Counted from the first letter of the stretch, positions 1 through 9,838 are shown. The stretch: 38,455 nt of DNA from Cyclobacteriaceae bacterium (GCA_019638285.1 JAHBUB010000034.1:1-38455), one strand, 5' to 3'. Translations and numbers: made by a program. Notes: a model not told the origin generated them from the letters alone.

Positions 1-185
1 TTGCAGATGACTTTTGTCGTTGCAAAATATTAGTAGGAGCTGTTGAAATAAAAATCCTTTCACTCTATTGGAGCCTTACCAACCGATTTTTACTGTTGCC
101 AGTGTTGTGTATTTGAAACTTTGAACATTGGATTTTGTGCCAATGCAAAGAACATCTCCTTGCTAAGGACTCAATATACTATCCC

Positions 186-1874
<1,689 letters not shown>

Positions 1875-1912
1875 TTAGGAGCCCCTATGCATTCAATCGT
1901 CAATTTGGATAG

Positions 1913-1920
1913 TAAGTTTG
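1913..1920 (+). promoter_or_regulatory. Possible -7 element TAAGTTTG of the MarR gene
   Basis: TAAGTTTG matches the Bacteroidota -7 consensus TAnnTTTG and lies 40 bp before the MarR start. A convincing -33 TTG at the usual distance is not obvious, so this is only a partial promoter match. Confidence 0.35.
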
Positions 1921-1959
1921 GGGTTGCTTAGTTGTTGTATTCATCATTTGTGATAGATA

Positions 1960-2457
1960 ATGGATTCACTTGATATATTAATTGATATACGAAAGATCGT
2001 CAGGTCCATTAACCTGGAATCCAAACGGGTGCAAAAGGATTTTGGCATAAGCATTCCCCAGTTGTTGTGTCTCGGCCACATCGATAGAGCGGATAGTAAA
2101 ATGTCTACCCACGGTGAACTGATGAAATTGTTGAGTCTCAATTCCAGTACCATCACTGGTATAATCAACAGATTGGAAAGAAAGGAACTGGCTAAGAGGC
2201 TCCCCAAAACAGGCGATAAGAGAATCACCTATATTGGCATCACAGAAAAGGGGAGTGAGGTCGTAAAACAAGCACCTGACATTTTGCACGATCAATTGGC
2301 CACCAAGATCAAGTCACTCCCTGAGTCCACACAGCAAAAGATAAAGGAAGCGTTGGACATTATAGTCGGGGCCATGGAAATTGAGGAAGTGGACGCTGCT
2401 CCACTAATTACCATGAATGAGCCGATAGAGCCTTTAAACCCATCCATAGAGGGGTAG
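1960..2457 (+). CDS. MarR-family transcriptional regulator
   Basis: The 165-residue protein has the MarR winged-helix layout: an N-terminal dimerisation helix, the helix-turn-helix around LMKLLSLNSSTITGIINRLE (about residues 54-73), and the wing GDKRITYIGITEKG (about 86-99), followed by C-terminal helices. The last 25 residues are an acidic, proline-containing tail. It lies 127 bp before ablA on the same strand, and a palindrome suitable for a MarR dimer covers the predicted ablA transcription start. MarR-type regulators (EctR, CosR) control compatible-solute genes in other bacteria, so a role as osmotic regulator of the abl genes is a reasonable inference, though its signal is unknown. Confidence 0.85.
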   Translation: MDSLDILIDIRKIVRSINLESKRVQKDFGISIPQLLCLGHIDRADSKMSTHGELMKLLSLNSSTITGIINRLERKELAKRLPKTGDKRITYIGITEKGSEVVKQAPDILHDQLATKIKSLPESTQQKIKEALDIIVGAMEIEEVDAAPLITMNEPIEPLNPSIEG

Positions 2458-2472
2458 AATCCCTCATTAACC

Positions 2473-2503
2473 TTGTTTATAGCCTCAAAAAGCCATACAT
2501 TTG
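2473..2503 (+). promoter_or_regulatory. Predicted promoter of the abl operon
   Basis: TTG at 2473-2475 and TACATTTG at 2496-2503 are separated by 20 bp, which matches the Bacteroidota housekeeping pattern TTG - about 20 bp - TAnnTTTG. Transcription would start around 2510, roughly 75 nt before the ablA ATG. Confidence 0.6.
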
Positions 2504-2505
2504 TA

Positions 2506-2523
2506 TATGTTCTATAGAACATA
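2506..2523. promoter_or_regulatory. 18-bp perfect palindrome, candidate MarR operator
   Basis: TATGTTCTATAGAACATA is a perfect 9+9 palindrome starting two bases after the -7 element, so a bound dimer would block transcription initiation. Size and symmetry fit MarR-family operators. I do not see a second copy in front of the MarR gene itself. That it is bound by the adjacent MarR protein is inference. Confidence 0.6.
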
Positions 2524-2584
2524 ATAGTCTATAGGATAATAATCACATCGAATAGAACGTATTTTTTAATCACCCAACTAAACC

Positions 2585-4060
2585 ATGAATTATTCAACAG
2601 ATGAAATCTCCCTTATGAAAGAAGCGAGCAAAGTAGCTGATTTGCCCGACAAAATTTCACATACAGATACGCTGGAGGCTCTTGCAGAGATGACGATACC
2701 AGATCCGAACAAGGAGATGGTGTCTGCCAAAGATATAAACCATCGAAAATTTCCAAGCGGAGCTTTCTGGCAGAAGATACCTGCATTTAAAGAGGTAACG
2801 GAGGAGGAGTTTTTGGATACCAAATGGCAAAACAAAAACACGATTCATAAAATAGCAAAGTTGCAAGAGTTTCTGACCGACCTGGCGTCAGAAGAGTTTA
2901 TTCGAGATGCCGTAAATGGTATGGAGGAAGCACCAATGAACCTCCGGTTGTCTCCCTATATTTTAAGCAGGATCGACTGGAAAGATCCCTACAATGATCC
3001 ATTGCGTATTCAATTTATCCCATTGGGCGCTGCCCGTGAGCCAGATCATCCGAGACTTACCCTGGACTCACTCAGTGAGCAGGAGGACTCTCCCGTATCA
3101 GGGCTGGTGCACCGCTATTTTGATAAAGCACTTTTCTTGCCACTGGATGTTTGTCCGGTGTATTGCCGTTTTTGTACCCGCAGCTATGCCATTGGTAGCG
3201 ATACAGAATCTGTAGAGAAAGTGAGCTTTAAACCAGTACCTGACAATTGGAACAAAGCGTTTGCCTACATCGCCTCTCGTCCGGAGATAGAGGATATAGT
3301 AGTCTCAGGGGGTGATGCGTATATGTTGGTTCCAAACCGCATTCGTCAGATCGGAGAGATGTTGTTGAATATTCCACACATCAGAAGAATACGCTTTGCC
3401 AGTAAAGGACCTGCGGTGATGCCCATGAAGATATTGACAGACACGGAATGGACAGAAGCCCTAATTGATATGGTGGACCTTGGAAGGAGTATGGGCAAAG
3501 AAGTGGTGTTACACACTCACTTCAACAGTGCCAATGAGATTACCAATATTACCAAAGATGCGATGGACCTGCTGTTTAAGCGTGGTGTCACCGTGCGCAA
3601 CCAAAGTGTGATGATCAGGGGGGTGAATGACACAGCAGAGAAAATGATTCATCTCGTGCGTAAGCTGTCGTACATGAATGTACAACCCTACTATGTCTAT
3701 CAACATGATATGGTAAAAGGAACAGAAGAGATGCGAACCAGTGTAGCGCAAACTCAGGAAATTGAAAGGGCAGTGCGTGGTGTTACGGCAGGATTCAATA
3801 CACCTTTGTTTGTAACCGATGCGCCCGGTGGTGGTGGTAAGCGCGATGTGCACAGTTACGACTACTATGATAAGGTAACGGGTATTTCAGTTTACAGAAG
3901 CCCAAGTGTGGATGAAGACAAATTGTACTTGTATTTTGACCCCATCAGTTCATTGCCCATTGAAGGACAAAAGATGTGGGAGGACGAATCGGTACATGAA
4001 GATCTGATACAAAATGCAATCAATGCATCAGGATTTTCTAACTTAACCATGGCTACCTAA
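2585..4060 (+). CDS. ablA: Lysine 2,3-aminomutase (AblA/KamA family)
   Basis: This radical-SAM, PLP-dependent enzyme moves the alpha-amino group of L-lysine to the beta carbon, the first step to N-epsilon-acetyl-beta-lysine. The radical-SAM cluster motif CPVYCRFC gives Cys190, Cys194 and Cys197. The PLP lysine is in DAPGGGGK (Lys419). Asp375 (in YQHD) and Asp412 (in TDAPGGGGK) correspond to Asp293 and Asp330 of the clostridial enzyme, which bind the side-chain amino group of lysine; this favours lysine over glutamate as substrate. At 491 residues it is about 75 longer than the clostridial protein, mostly at the N-terminus. The sequence after the PLP lysine (RDVHSYDYY) differs from the usual form. 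It is first in an operon with a symporter and ablB, which supports the osmolyte role. Confidence 0.9.
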   Translation: MNYSTDEISLMKEASKVADLPDKISHTDTLEALAEMTIPDPNKEMVSAKDINHRKFPSGAFWQKIPAFKEVTEEEFLDTKWQNKNTIHKIAKLQEFLTDLASEEFIRDAVNGMEEAPMNLRLSPYILSRIDWKDPYNDPLRIQFIPLGAAREPDHPRLTLDSLSEQEDSPVSGLVHRYFDKALFLPLDVCPVYCRFCTRSYAIGSDTESVEKVSFKPVPDNWNKAFAYIASRPEIEDIVVSGGDAYMLVPNRIRQIGEMLLNIPHIRRIRFASKGPAVMPMKILTDTEWTEALIDMVDLGRSMGKEVVLHTHFNSANEITNITKDAMDLLFKRGVTVRNQSVMIRGVNDTAEKMIHLVRKLSYMNVQPYYVYQHDMVKGTEEMRTSVAQTQEIERAVRGVTAGFNTPLFVTDAPGGGGKRDVHSYDYYDKVTGISVYRSPSVDEDKLYLYFDPISSLPIEGQKMWEDESVHEDLIQNAINASGFSNLTMAT

Positions 4061-4070
4061 ATACCAGCGT

Positions 4071-5477
4071 TTGCATTTACTTGATTATGTAATTTTCGCT
4101 CTGTACTTCTTTGGGCTACTGAGTATTGGGGTTTATTTTTTCTTTAAGAATGAAAGTCATGAGGATTATTTTGTGGGAGGAAGATCTATTTCTTCCTTTC
4201 ACATAGGTCTGTCCATCGTAGCAACTGATGTAGGAGGAGGCTTTTCCATTGGATTAGGTGGCCTTGGCTTTGTAATGGGATTATCAGGAAGCTGGCTATT
4301 GTTTACTGGTCTAGTAGGGGCATGGTTAGCGGCAATTTTCACGGTACCTAAATTAAAAAAGTTGGATATGGCATCTGGCTATTTAACCTACCCTGATTTT
4401 CTGAAAGCCAAATACGGTGGCAAAGTAGCTATGTTCGCTGCGGTGATTTCAGGGATTGGCTATCTGGGATTTACCGGTGGTCAGATATTGGCCGGGGCCA
4501 AACTGGCTGCGGGTAGTGTGTTTTCTGATATCACAGCTTTTGACCCATTGTCTTTTTCTCTTTTTGTAATGGCCGGTATCATTCTTTTTTATACCGTGTT
4601 AGGTGGGATCAAAGCTGTAATTTATACAGATACTGTTCAGTGGATTGTATTGTTCTTTGGATTGATGTTTTTAGGCTTTCCATTTGCATACTACAAACTG
4701 GGGGGTTGGGAAGCTATTAGCGAGGCCTTGCCTGCGTCTCATTTTAGTTTGACCAACGTGTCGGCCATTACCATCATCAATTGGTCATTTACGATTATCC
4801 CTATATGGTTTATTGCCATGACATTGTATCAAAGAGTATATGCCAGTCCTAGTGTAAAAGAAGCGAAACGCGCTTTTTTTATTGCTGGTGTTTTTGAATA
4901 CCCTTTCATGGCGTTTGTAGGAGTAGGGCTAGGAATGTTAGGGCGTGTGGCTTTTCCTGAAAGTGATCCGGAAATGGCCTTGCCGTTGATGCTAAACCAT
5001 GTGTTGCCCATAGGGGTAACTGGATTTTTATTGGCTTCTTATTTTTCTGCTGTAATGTCTACGGCAGACAGCTGTTTGATTGCTTCATCTGGAAATTTCA
5101 CCAACGACATCCTTGTTGGATTGTTTAAGAAAAAGCTTTCAGATAAATCAGTCATTCGATTGTCACAGTTGGTCACTTTGGTTGTAGGCATATTGGCATT
5201 GCTGTTGGCGGGCATGTTTGAATCTGTATTGGATATAGTGTTGCAGGCGTATGGTTTTATGGTATCGGGGTTATTGGTGCCTACGTTGGTTGCTTATTTT
5301 TCAAAGAAAACAGATAGCACCGCTGCAGCTGTAAGTATGGTGGGTGGTGGTGGCTTTACTTTGATCGCTATTCTTGCAAAAATTAACTTACCAATGGGTC
5401 TTGATGCTACTGTGTTTGGGCTATCCATTTCAGCAGTTCTTTATTATGTAGTTTATTATCTCCGAAAAAATGTTTGA
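4071..5477 (+). CDS. Sodium/solute symporter (SSS family)
   Basis: The 468-residue protein has about 13 hydrophobic segments and the SSS-family layout: an early YFVGGRS motif, the glycine-rich TDVGGGFSIGLGG stretch in the second helix, and the FSAVMSTADSCLIASSGNFTNDI region characteristic of the family. The frame contains no ATG near its start, so TTG at 4071, ten nt after the ablA stop, is the only sensible start. The 3' end overlaps ablB by 8 nt (stop 5475-5477, ablB ATG 5470), which suggests translational coupling. Its position between ablA and ablB suggests sodium-driven uptake of a substrate or osmolyte, for example lysine, proline or betaine; the substrate cannot be read from the sequence. 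Confidence 0.88.
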   Translation: MHLLDYVIFALYFFGLLSIGVYFFFKNESHEDYFVGGRSISSFHIGLSIVATDVGGGFSIGLGGLGFVMGLSGSWLLFTGLVGAWLAAIFTVPKLKKLDMASGYLTYPDFLKAKYGGKVAMFAAVISGIGYLGFTGGQILAGAKLAAGSVFSDITAFDPLSFSLFVMAGIILFYTVLGGIKAVIYTDTVQWIVLFFGLMFLGFPFAYYKLGGWEAISEALPASHFSLTNVSAITIINWSFTIIPIWFIAMTLYQRVYASPSVKEAKRAFFIAGVFEYPFMAFVGVGLGMLGRVAFPESDPEMALPLMLNHVLPIGVTGFLLASYFSAVMSTADSCLIASSGNFTNDILVGLFKKKLSDKSVIRLSQLVTLVVGILALLLAGMFESVLDIVLQAYGFMVSGLLVPTLVAYFSKKTDSTAAAVSMVGGGGFTLIAILAKINLPMGLDATVFGLSISAVLYYVVYYLRKNV

Positions 5478-6303
5478 TAAAATAGAAAAATTAGAGAGTT
5501 CATTAATACAACACGGGCCCAACAACGACAGGGTGTATCTCATGAAACTGGCGGAGAAAGATGTGCCAGTTATTATTGAGAAACTACACGACCTTTCTTT
5601 AATGAAGAAGTACACCAAAATTTTCGCCAAAGTGTCGGGTAAGATGGTGGATGAATTCATTGATAATGATTTTAAAAAGGAAGCTACTATACCCAAATTC
5701 TTCAAAGGAAAAGAGACGGCTCATTTTGTTTCGCGTTTTATAGGGGCAGCACGTTCATTTTTATCACCTGCCAAAAAGCAAAAGATTAAGAAAAATATTG
5801 AGATAGCTTTGACCAAGAAAGATCAAAATGAATTGAATAGACCTGAGGCGAAATTTCGTGCATTGGAGCACCAGGATGCAAGACTACTGGTTCATTTATA
5901 TGAGAAGACCTTTAAGGTATATCCGTTTCCTATTTTTGATGAGCAGTACATTAAAAAAACCATGGATGAAAATATTGATTACTATGGTGCTTTTGTGGAC
6001 GATCAACTTGTAGCAGCTTCTTCTGCTGAAAAAGATATTGAAAACAAAAACGCGGAAATGACCGACTTTGCCACGCTACCCAAGCACAGGGGTAAAAATC
6101 TTTCTTACTTCCTATTAGAGGAGATGGAGAGGGAAATGATCGAACAGGATTATAAAACGCTGTTTACGATAGCGCGCGCAGAATCTATTGGCATGAATGC
6201 CACTTTTGCCCGTACCGATTATGAGTTTGCCGGCACGCTGGTGAACAACACACTAATAGGAGAAGACATTGAAAGTATGAATGTGTGGTATAAACATTTA
6301 TAG
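5470..6303 (+). CDS. ablB: Beta-lysine N-acetyltransferase (AblB)
   Basis: This 277-residue protein has a C-terminal GNAT acetyltransferase domain (about residues 130-277). The acetyl-CoA-binding region is TLPKHRGKNLSYFLLEEM (about 197-214). The end carries the AblB hallmark: ARAESIGMNATFARTDYEFAGTL followed by NNTLIGEDIESMNVWYK. AblB acetylates the epsilon-amino group of beta-lysine to give the compatible solute N-epsilon-acetyl-beta-lysine, known from methanogenic archaea and some bacteria. It overlaps the symporter gene by 8 nt and closes the operon. The N-terminal 125 residues are the family-specific, lysine-rich region. The family call is strong; the product has not been shown here. Confidence 0.88.
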   Translation: MFDKIEKLESSLIQHGPNNDRVYLMKLAEKDVPVIIEKLHDLSLMKKYTKIFAKVSGKMVDEFIDNDFKKEATIPKFFKGKETAHFVSRFIGAARSFLSPAKKQKIKKNIEIALTKKDQNELNRPEAKFRALEHQDARLLVHLYEKTFKVYPFPIFDEQYIKKTMDENIDYYGAFVDDQLVAASSAEKDIENKNAEMTDFATLPKHRGKNLSYFLLEEMEREMIEQDYKTLFTIARAESIGMNATFARTDYEFAGTLVNNTLIGEDIESMNVWYKHL

Positions 6304-6358
6304 TTCCGGGTTGTAGGTTTCATATTCCACGTTCTAAGTTCAACTTGTAACGTGTAAC
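6303..6358. repeat. Degenerate 7-bp repeat array, left part
   Basis: Immediately after the ablB stop the sequence can be cut into eight 7-bp units of the loose form NTTNNAN, ending GTTCAAC, TTGTAAC, GTGTAAC. The IS element begins exactly at the end of a unit. The right part continues in phase from 7682 once one copy of the target duplication is removed. Confidence 0.6.
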
Positions 6359-6410
6359 TGTAGGGTACTGAAATAAGTTGACCGTTTTTGAAGGTTTATA
6401 ACTTTAAAAA

Positions 6411-6836
6411 ATGGCAAAACCAGAAGCATTTAGAATAAAGCCAACCAAGAGCATTAGCCGGTACTTTAGTGAGAGTTTCAAGTTGAAGAAGGTTCGAGAA
6501 ATAGAACGTAACTTGGTTAGTGTATTGGAAGTAAGTAGAGAATACGAAGTTTCATCGACTGCGGTGTATAAGTGGTTGGATAAGTATTCGTTATATCGCA
6601 AACGTCAGGTCCGTCAAGTTATAGAGCCCATGAGTGACACTCAAAAGATTAAGGATTTAAAGGCCAAGATTAAAGAACTTGAGCAGATGGTTGGTCAGAA
6701 GCAAATACAGCTGGAGTTTAAGGAAAAGATGATTGAGCTGGCCGAGCAGATGTATCAAGTAGATATCAAAAAAAAACTTGGTACGAAGCTATCAAGTGGT
6801 TCTGGCTTCACCGATCACAACACGGGAGAAAAATGA
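6411..6836 (+). CDS. IS3-family OrfA (transposase DNA-binding subunit)
   Basis: The 141-residue product has an N-terminal helix-turn-helix (ending VSREYEVSSTAVYKWLDKYS, about residues 42-61) that in this family binds the IS ends, then a coiled coil (IKDLKAKIKELEQMVGQKQIQ, about 76-95) for oligomerisation. It ends in an ATGA overlap with OrfB. A run of nine A (6768-6776) lies 60 nt before the stop and allows a -1 shift into the OrfB frame, which is open from the run onward. OrfA alone usually acts as a repressor of transposition in IS3 elements. Confidence 0.88.
   Translation: MAKPEAFRIKPTKSISRYFSESFKLKKVREIERNLVSVLEVSREYEVSSTAVYKWLDKYSLYRKRQVRQVIEPMSDTQKIKDLKAKIKELEQMVGQKQIQLEFKEKMIELAEQMYQVDIKKKLGTKLSSGSGFTDHNTGEK
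6768..6776 (+). promoter_or_regulatory. A9 programmed -1 frameshift site of the IS
   Basis: Nine consecutive A residues are read as AAA AAA AAA in the OrfA frame. A -1 shift continues as KKTWYEAIKWF and runs without a stop into OrfB, giving the OrfAB transposase fusion. This is the standard expression strategy of the IS3 family. Confidence 0.7.
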
Positions 6837-7669
6837 GCCAGATTTATCGTGCAATAGGAACCAGCAAGCAGAACCTGCATCAACGAGTGCAACGCGAGTT
6901 GCTTCAATTGGAGGAGAAGGAACAACTCCACAAGATTGTAGAACAGATTCGGGAGGATCACCCTGAAATGGGAGCCAAGCTTCTATATGAGAAATTATCA
7001 CCTCATACGATGGGTCGAGACCGATTTTACAGCTGGTACCGATCTAGTGGGTACATGGTTCTGCCTAAGAAGAACTGGCGGAGGACAACAGATAGTTCAG
7101 GAGTAATTCGTTTTTCTAACTTGGTGAATGAATTGGAGTTGACAGGCCTCAACCAGGTTTGGGTAAGTGATATCACCTACTACGAAATAGGAGATAGGTT
7201 CTATTATTTGACCTTTATCATGGATCAATTCAGTCGTAAGATCAAAGGATATCACGCAAGCCAAAGTATGCACACTGAAGATACAACCATTCCAGCGCTG
7301 GAGATGGCCCTTAAGGATCTCGGTGAAGGGGAGAAGCCGATAATACATTCAGATGGAGGAGGTCAATATTACAGCAAGTCTTTCTTGAATTTGACACGCA
7401 ACCGCTTGACCAACAGTATGGGTAGATCAGCTTATGAAAATCCGTATGCGGAACGATTGAATCGAACAATCAAGAACAGCTATTTGAAGGGTTATGCTCC
7501 TGAGGATTTTAGGAAGTTACAGCTTTCATTGACCAGAGCAGTGCGAATGTACAATGAAGGAAAACCACATTTGGGATTAAAGGGCAGAACGCCAGCAGTA
7601 TTTGAAAAAGAGTATAAAGAAAATAAATTGATGTTTAACAAACCCCGAAAAACGGTCAACCCTATTTAG
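6833..7669 (+). CDS. IS3-family OrfB (DDE transposase catalytic domain)
   Basis: This 278-residue integrase-fold protein shows the catalytic triad Asp113 (VWVSDITYY), Asp174 (IHSDGGGQYYS) and Glu207 (NPYAERLNRTIKN). The N-terminal part carries the HTH_21-like region (VEQIREDHPEMGAKLLYEKL, about 36-55). The spacing between the second Asp and the Glu is a few residues shorter than the usual 35. The active transposase is probably the OrfAB fusion made by frameshifting. The stop codon lies inside the right inverted repeat, as is common in this family. Confidence 0.92.
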   Translation: MSQIYRAIGTSKQNLHQRVQRELLQLEEKEQLHKIVEQIREDHPEMGAKLLYEKLSPHTMGRDRFYSWYRSSGYMVLPKKNWRRTTDSSGVIRFSNLVNELELTGLNQVWVSDITYYEIGDRFYYLTFIMDQFSRKIKGYHASQSMHTEDTTIPALEMALKDLGEGEKPIIHSDGGGQYYSKSFLNLTRNRLTNSMGRSAYENPYAERLNRTIKNSYLKGYAPEDFRKLQLSLTRAVRMYNEGKPHLGLKGRTPAVFEKEYKENKLMFNKPRKTVNPI

Positions 7670-7678
7670 GACTCTACA

Positions 7679-7729
7679 AACCTTAAACCTTAAACTTGAA
7701 ACTTGTAACTTGAAACCTTCTACTTCTCC
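7679..7729. repeat. Degenerate 7-bp repeat array, right part
   Basis: After the target duplication the units CTTAAAC, CTTAAAC, TTGAAAC, TTGTAAC, TTGAAAC, CTTCTAC follow in strict 7-bp phase. The last units run into the 3' end of the thiolase gene (stop at 7720-7722). The array is continuous with the left part if the IS is removed. Confidence 0.6.
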
Positions 7730-8997
7730 AAAATTGCTGCTACCCCCATACCCCCGGCAGTACACACAGAAATTAATCCTCGGCCTTTTCCTTTTTGATT
7801 CAGGAGTTTGGCCATAGCACCTACTAACCGGGCACCGGTAGCTCCAAAGGGATGACCCAAGGCCACGCTGCCTCCTTTAACGTTCATCTTGTTTCTGTCA
7901 ATTGATCCGAGGGCCTTATCCAATCCTAATTCTTTTTTGCAATATTCATCACTCTCCCAGGCTTTGAGTGTACACAGCACCTGACCTGCAAAAGCTTCGT
8001 GTATTTCGTAAAAATCAAAGTCTTGAAGTGTCATGTTGTTTCTTTCTAATAAACGAGCTACTGCCAAGGTGGGAGCCATCAACAACCCTGCGCCATGCAC
8101 GAAGTCCACAGCCGCAGCTTCACAATCAGCAAAGTAGGCAAGAACGGAGTGATTGTTTTTTGCAGCGTATTCCTCAGACCCTAAAAACACAGCGGCAGCT
8201 CCATCTGTAAACACGGTGCTGTTTCCTGCTGTTAATGAACCAGCTGCCGACTTATCAAATGCTGGTTTGAGTCTGGCTAGTTTTTCTAAACTGGTATCTT
8301 CTCGGACTATCATATCCCGCGTTGCAGTTTTGTAGGGAATGATCAGGTCTTCATAAAAACCTTCTTTATAAGCTTTTACGGCTTTCATGTGACTTTCATA
8401 GGCAAGCTGATCCTGTTCCTGCTTTTCTACATGCCATTCCTTCACCATTTTTTCTGTGTGCTGGCCCATGGATAAGCCTGTACGTGGTTCAAAGATGGCT
8501 GGATAAGAAGGCTTTAGATCGCCAGGACTAATTTTAAGAAAGCGCGCTATCCTCTGTGCCGTGCTTTTTGCATTATTGATGTCAATTAGTTTCCATGCCA
8601 GCTTGCGTTGAAACATGATAGGTAGGTCGCTATTGGTATCACTACCACCGCCTATGCCTGATTCTATTTGTCCCGCAGATATTTTTAAGGAGATCAGATT
8701 GATCGCTTCCAAGCTAGTGCCACAGGCTCTTTGCAAATTGAAAGCGGGCGTATTGGGATGAAGGGTAGTGCCGAGTACCGCTTCGCGGGAATAATTCCAT
8801 TCAAAGGAACTTTGCATCACGGCACCCAAAGCAACATCTCCCAATAGTTTACCGGTGAGGTTGTATTTGTCTACGATACCTTGTAAAGTAGCCGTAAGCA
8901 TATCCTGATTAGAGGTGCGGGAATATTGTTGGAAGGACTTAACGAATGGAATGCGAAGGCCACCCAGTATGGCGACACGATTATTTTTATTGTGCAT
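7720..8997 (-). CDS. Thiolase (acetyl-CoA C-acyltransferase, FadI-like)
   Basis: The 425-residue enzyme carries all thiolase motifs: the acyl-carrying Cys92 in QRACGTS, the His in YEIHEAFAGQ, the C-terminal GGSVALGHPFGATGAR and the second catalytic Cys in SVCTAGGMG. Thiolases cleave 3-ketoacyl-CoA in beta-oxidation or condense two acetyl-CoA. The length is closer to FadI-type trifunctional-complex thiolases than to 390-residue biosynthetic ones, so fatty-acid degradation is more likely. No FadJ partner is adjacent. It is convergent with the IS and divergent from the hydrolase gene. Substrate range is inference. Confidence 0.9.
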   Translation of the reverse strand: MHNKNNRVAILGGLRIPFVKSFQQYSRTSNQDMLTATLQGIVDKYNLTGKLLGDVALGAVMQSSFEWNYSREAVLGTTLHPNTPAFNLQRACGTSLEAINLISLKISAGQIESGIGGGSDTNSDLPIMFQRKLAWKLIDINNAKSTAQRIARFLKISPGDLKPSYPAIFEPRTGLSMGQHTEKMVKEWHVEKQEQDQLAYESHMKAVKAYKEGFYEDLIIPYKTATRDMIVREDTSLEKLARLKPAFDKSAAGSLTAGNSTVFTDGAAAVFLGSEEYAAKNNHSVLAYFADCEAAAVDFVHGAGLLMAPTLAVARLLERNNMTLQDFDFYEIHEAFAGQVLCTLKAWESDEYCKKELGLDKALGSIDRNKMNVKGGSVALGHPFGATGARLVGAMAKLLNQKGKGRGLISVCTAGGMGVAAILEK

Positions 8998-9015
8998 AGA
9001 GGAATTAATTAGATA

Positions 9016-9034
9016 ATCAATTTAGATCAATTTA
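9016..9034. promoter_or_regulatory. Direct repeat ATCAATTTA x2 upstream of the thiolase gene
   Basis: Two copies of ATCAATTTA with a 10-bp period (9016-9024 and 9026-9034) lie 20-40 bp upstream of the thiolase start. The one-turn spacing would suit a regulator binding on one DNA face. No protein can be assigned. Confidence 0.3.
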
Positions 9035-9101
9035 CAGACAATCCCCACGAATATTTCGTTCCATCTTTATCACGTAATTTCATAAAACGATAACTTACGC
9101 C

Positions 9102-9761
9102 ATGGCACAGACGGCAAAATCCATCACCATTGAAATTCCTGAAGGCATAGGCTCCATATCAGCTTTGGCCATAGTCCCCAAAAATGCAGAAGTACTCCTT
9201 GTGTTGGCGCATGGGGCAGGAGCTGGCATGACACATACTTTTATGGAAACCATTGCGGAGGAATTGAGCGATCGTGGTATCGCCACACTTCGTTATAACT
9301 TTCCCTACGTGGAGAAGGGGAGTAGGAAACCTGATTCAGCGGCAATAGCTGAAAAGACGGTGGCCCAGGTAGTGGGGTTTGCTTATGAGAGATATCCGAA
9401 ATTACCCTTGTTTGTAGGAGGAAAATCTTTTGGTGGAAGAATGACATCCCAAAGAATGAGTAAAGAATGTCCTAAGTATTTGAAGGGCATAGTATTCTTT
9501 GGGTTTCCTCTTCATGCCATAGGAAAACCGGGTATCGAAAGAGCAGCACATTTAAACGACATTAAAATACCCATGCTGTTTTTACAGGGAACGAAAGATA
9601 AACTGGCGGAGATTGAGCTGGTAAAAAGGGTGACCAGGAAACTGGAGATATCTACACTTGAGACATTTGATGGTGCTGATCATTCTTTCAAGGTATCAAA
9701 GCAAAACATCCTGCCTGATTTGGCCGAAGCCGCTGCAAAATGGATGAAAGATTACCAGTAG
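9102..9761 (+). CDS. Alpha/beta hydrolase, TEX30/KANL3-like
   Basis: This 219-residue small alpha/beta hydrolase has the oxyanion region LAHGAGAGMTH (about 35-45), the nucleophile elbow GKSFGGR with Ser109, the acid Asp166 in QGTKDKLAE and the His194 in GADHSF. There is no signal peptide, so it is cytoplasmic. The GGKSFGGRM form of the elbow and the length match the TEX30/KANL3-like hydrolases (dienelactone-hydrolase-related). The substrate is unknown. It is divergent from the thiolase gene and precedes the Crp/Fnr regulator by 77 bp, possibly with independent transcription. Confidence 0.85.
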   Translation: MAQTAKSITIEIPEGIGSISALAIVPKNAEVLLVLAHGAGAGMTHTFMETIAEELSDRGIATLRYNFPYVEKGSRKPDSAAIAEKTVAQVVGFAYERYPKLPLFVGGKSFGGRMTSQRMSKECPKYLKGIVFFGFPLHAIGKPGIERAAHLNDIKIPMLFLQGTKDKLAEIELVKRVTRKLEISTLETFDGADHSFKVSKQNILPDLAEAAAKWMKDYQ

Positions 9762-9779
9762 GATCAAATACAGCAAAGC

Positions 9780-9801
9780 AATAAATTCTATAAAATTTAT
9801 T
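9780..9801. promoter_or_regulatory. Inverted repeat before the Crp/Fnr gene
   Basis: Arms AATAAATT (9780-9787) and AATTTATT (9794-9801) are perfectly complementary around a 6-bp spacer. The 22-bp span equals a typical Crp/Fnr dimer footprint, so autoregulation is possible. It is AT-only and could also be chance in an AT-rich gap. Confidence 0.35.
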
Positions 9802-9838
9802 GGGTATTAGAGCAATTACTAACAATAGGAATGTGACT

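Larger units (their letters stand above)
6359..7678 (+). mobile_element. Complete IS3-family insertion sequence (1320 bp)
   Basis: The element has 31-bp terminal inverted repeats (6359-6389 and 7648-7678) that match at 24 of 31 positions, begin with TGTAG and share the inner block GTTGACCGTTTTT. The flanking trinucleotide AAC is present on both sides (6356-6358 and 7679-7681), a 3-bp target duplication as expected for IS3-type elements. It carries two overlapping frames for the transposase and a poly-A slippage site. Both frames are open and the ends are intact, so it may still be active. It lies between the convergent ablB and thiolase genes and breaks no protein gene. Confidence 0.92.

Noticed and set aside
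6778-6966. 62-codon frame inside the IS
   Set aside because: It is a third frame under the OrfA/OrfB junction; the -1 frameshift explains expression of the transposase without it.
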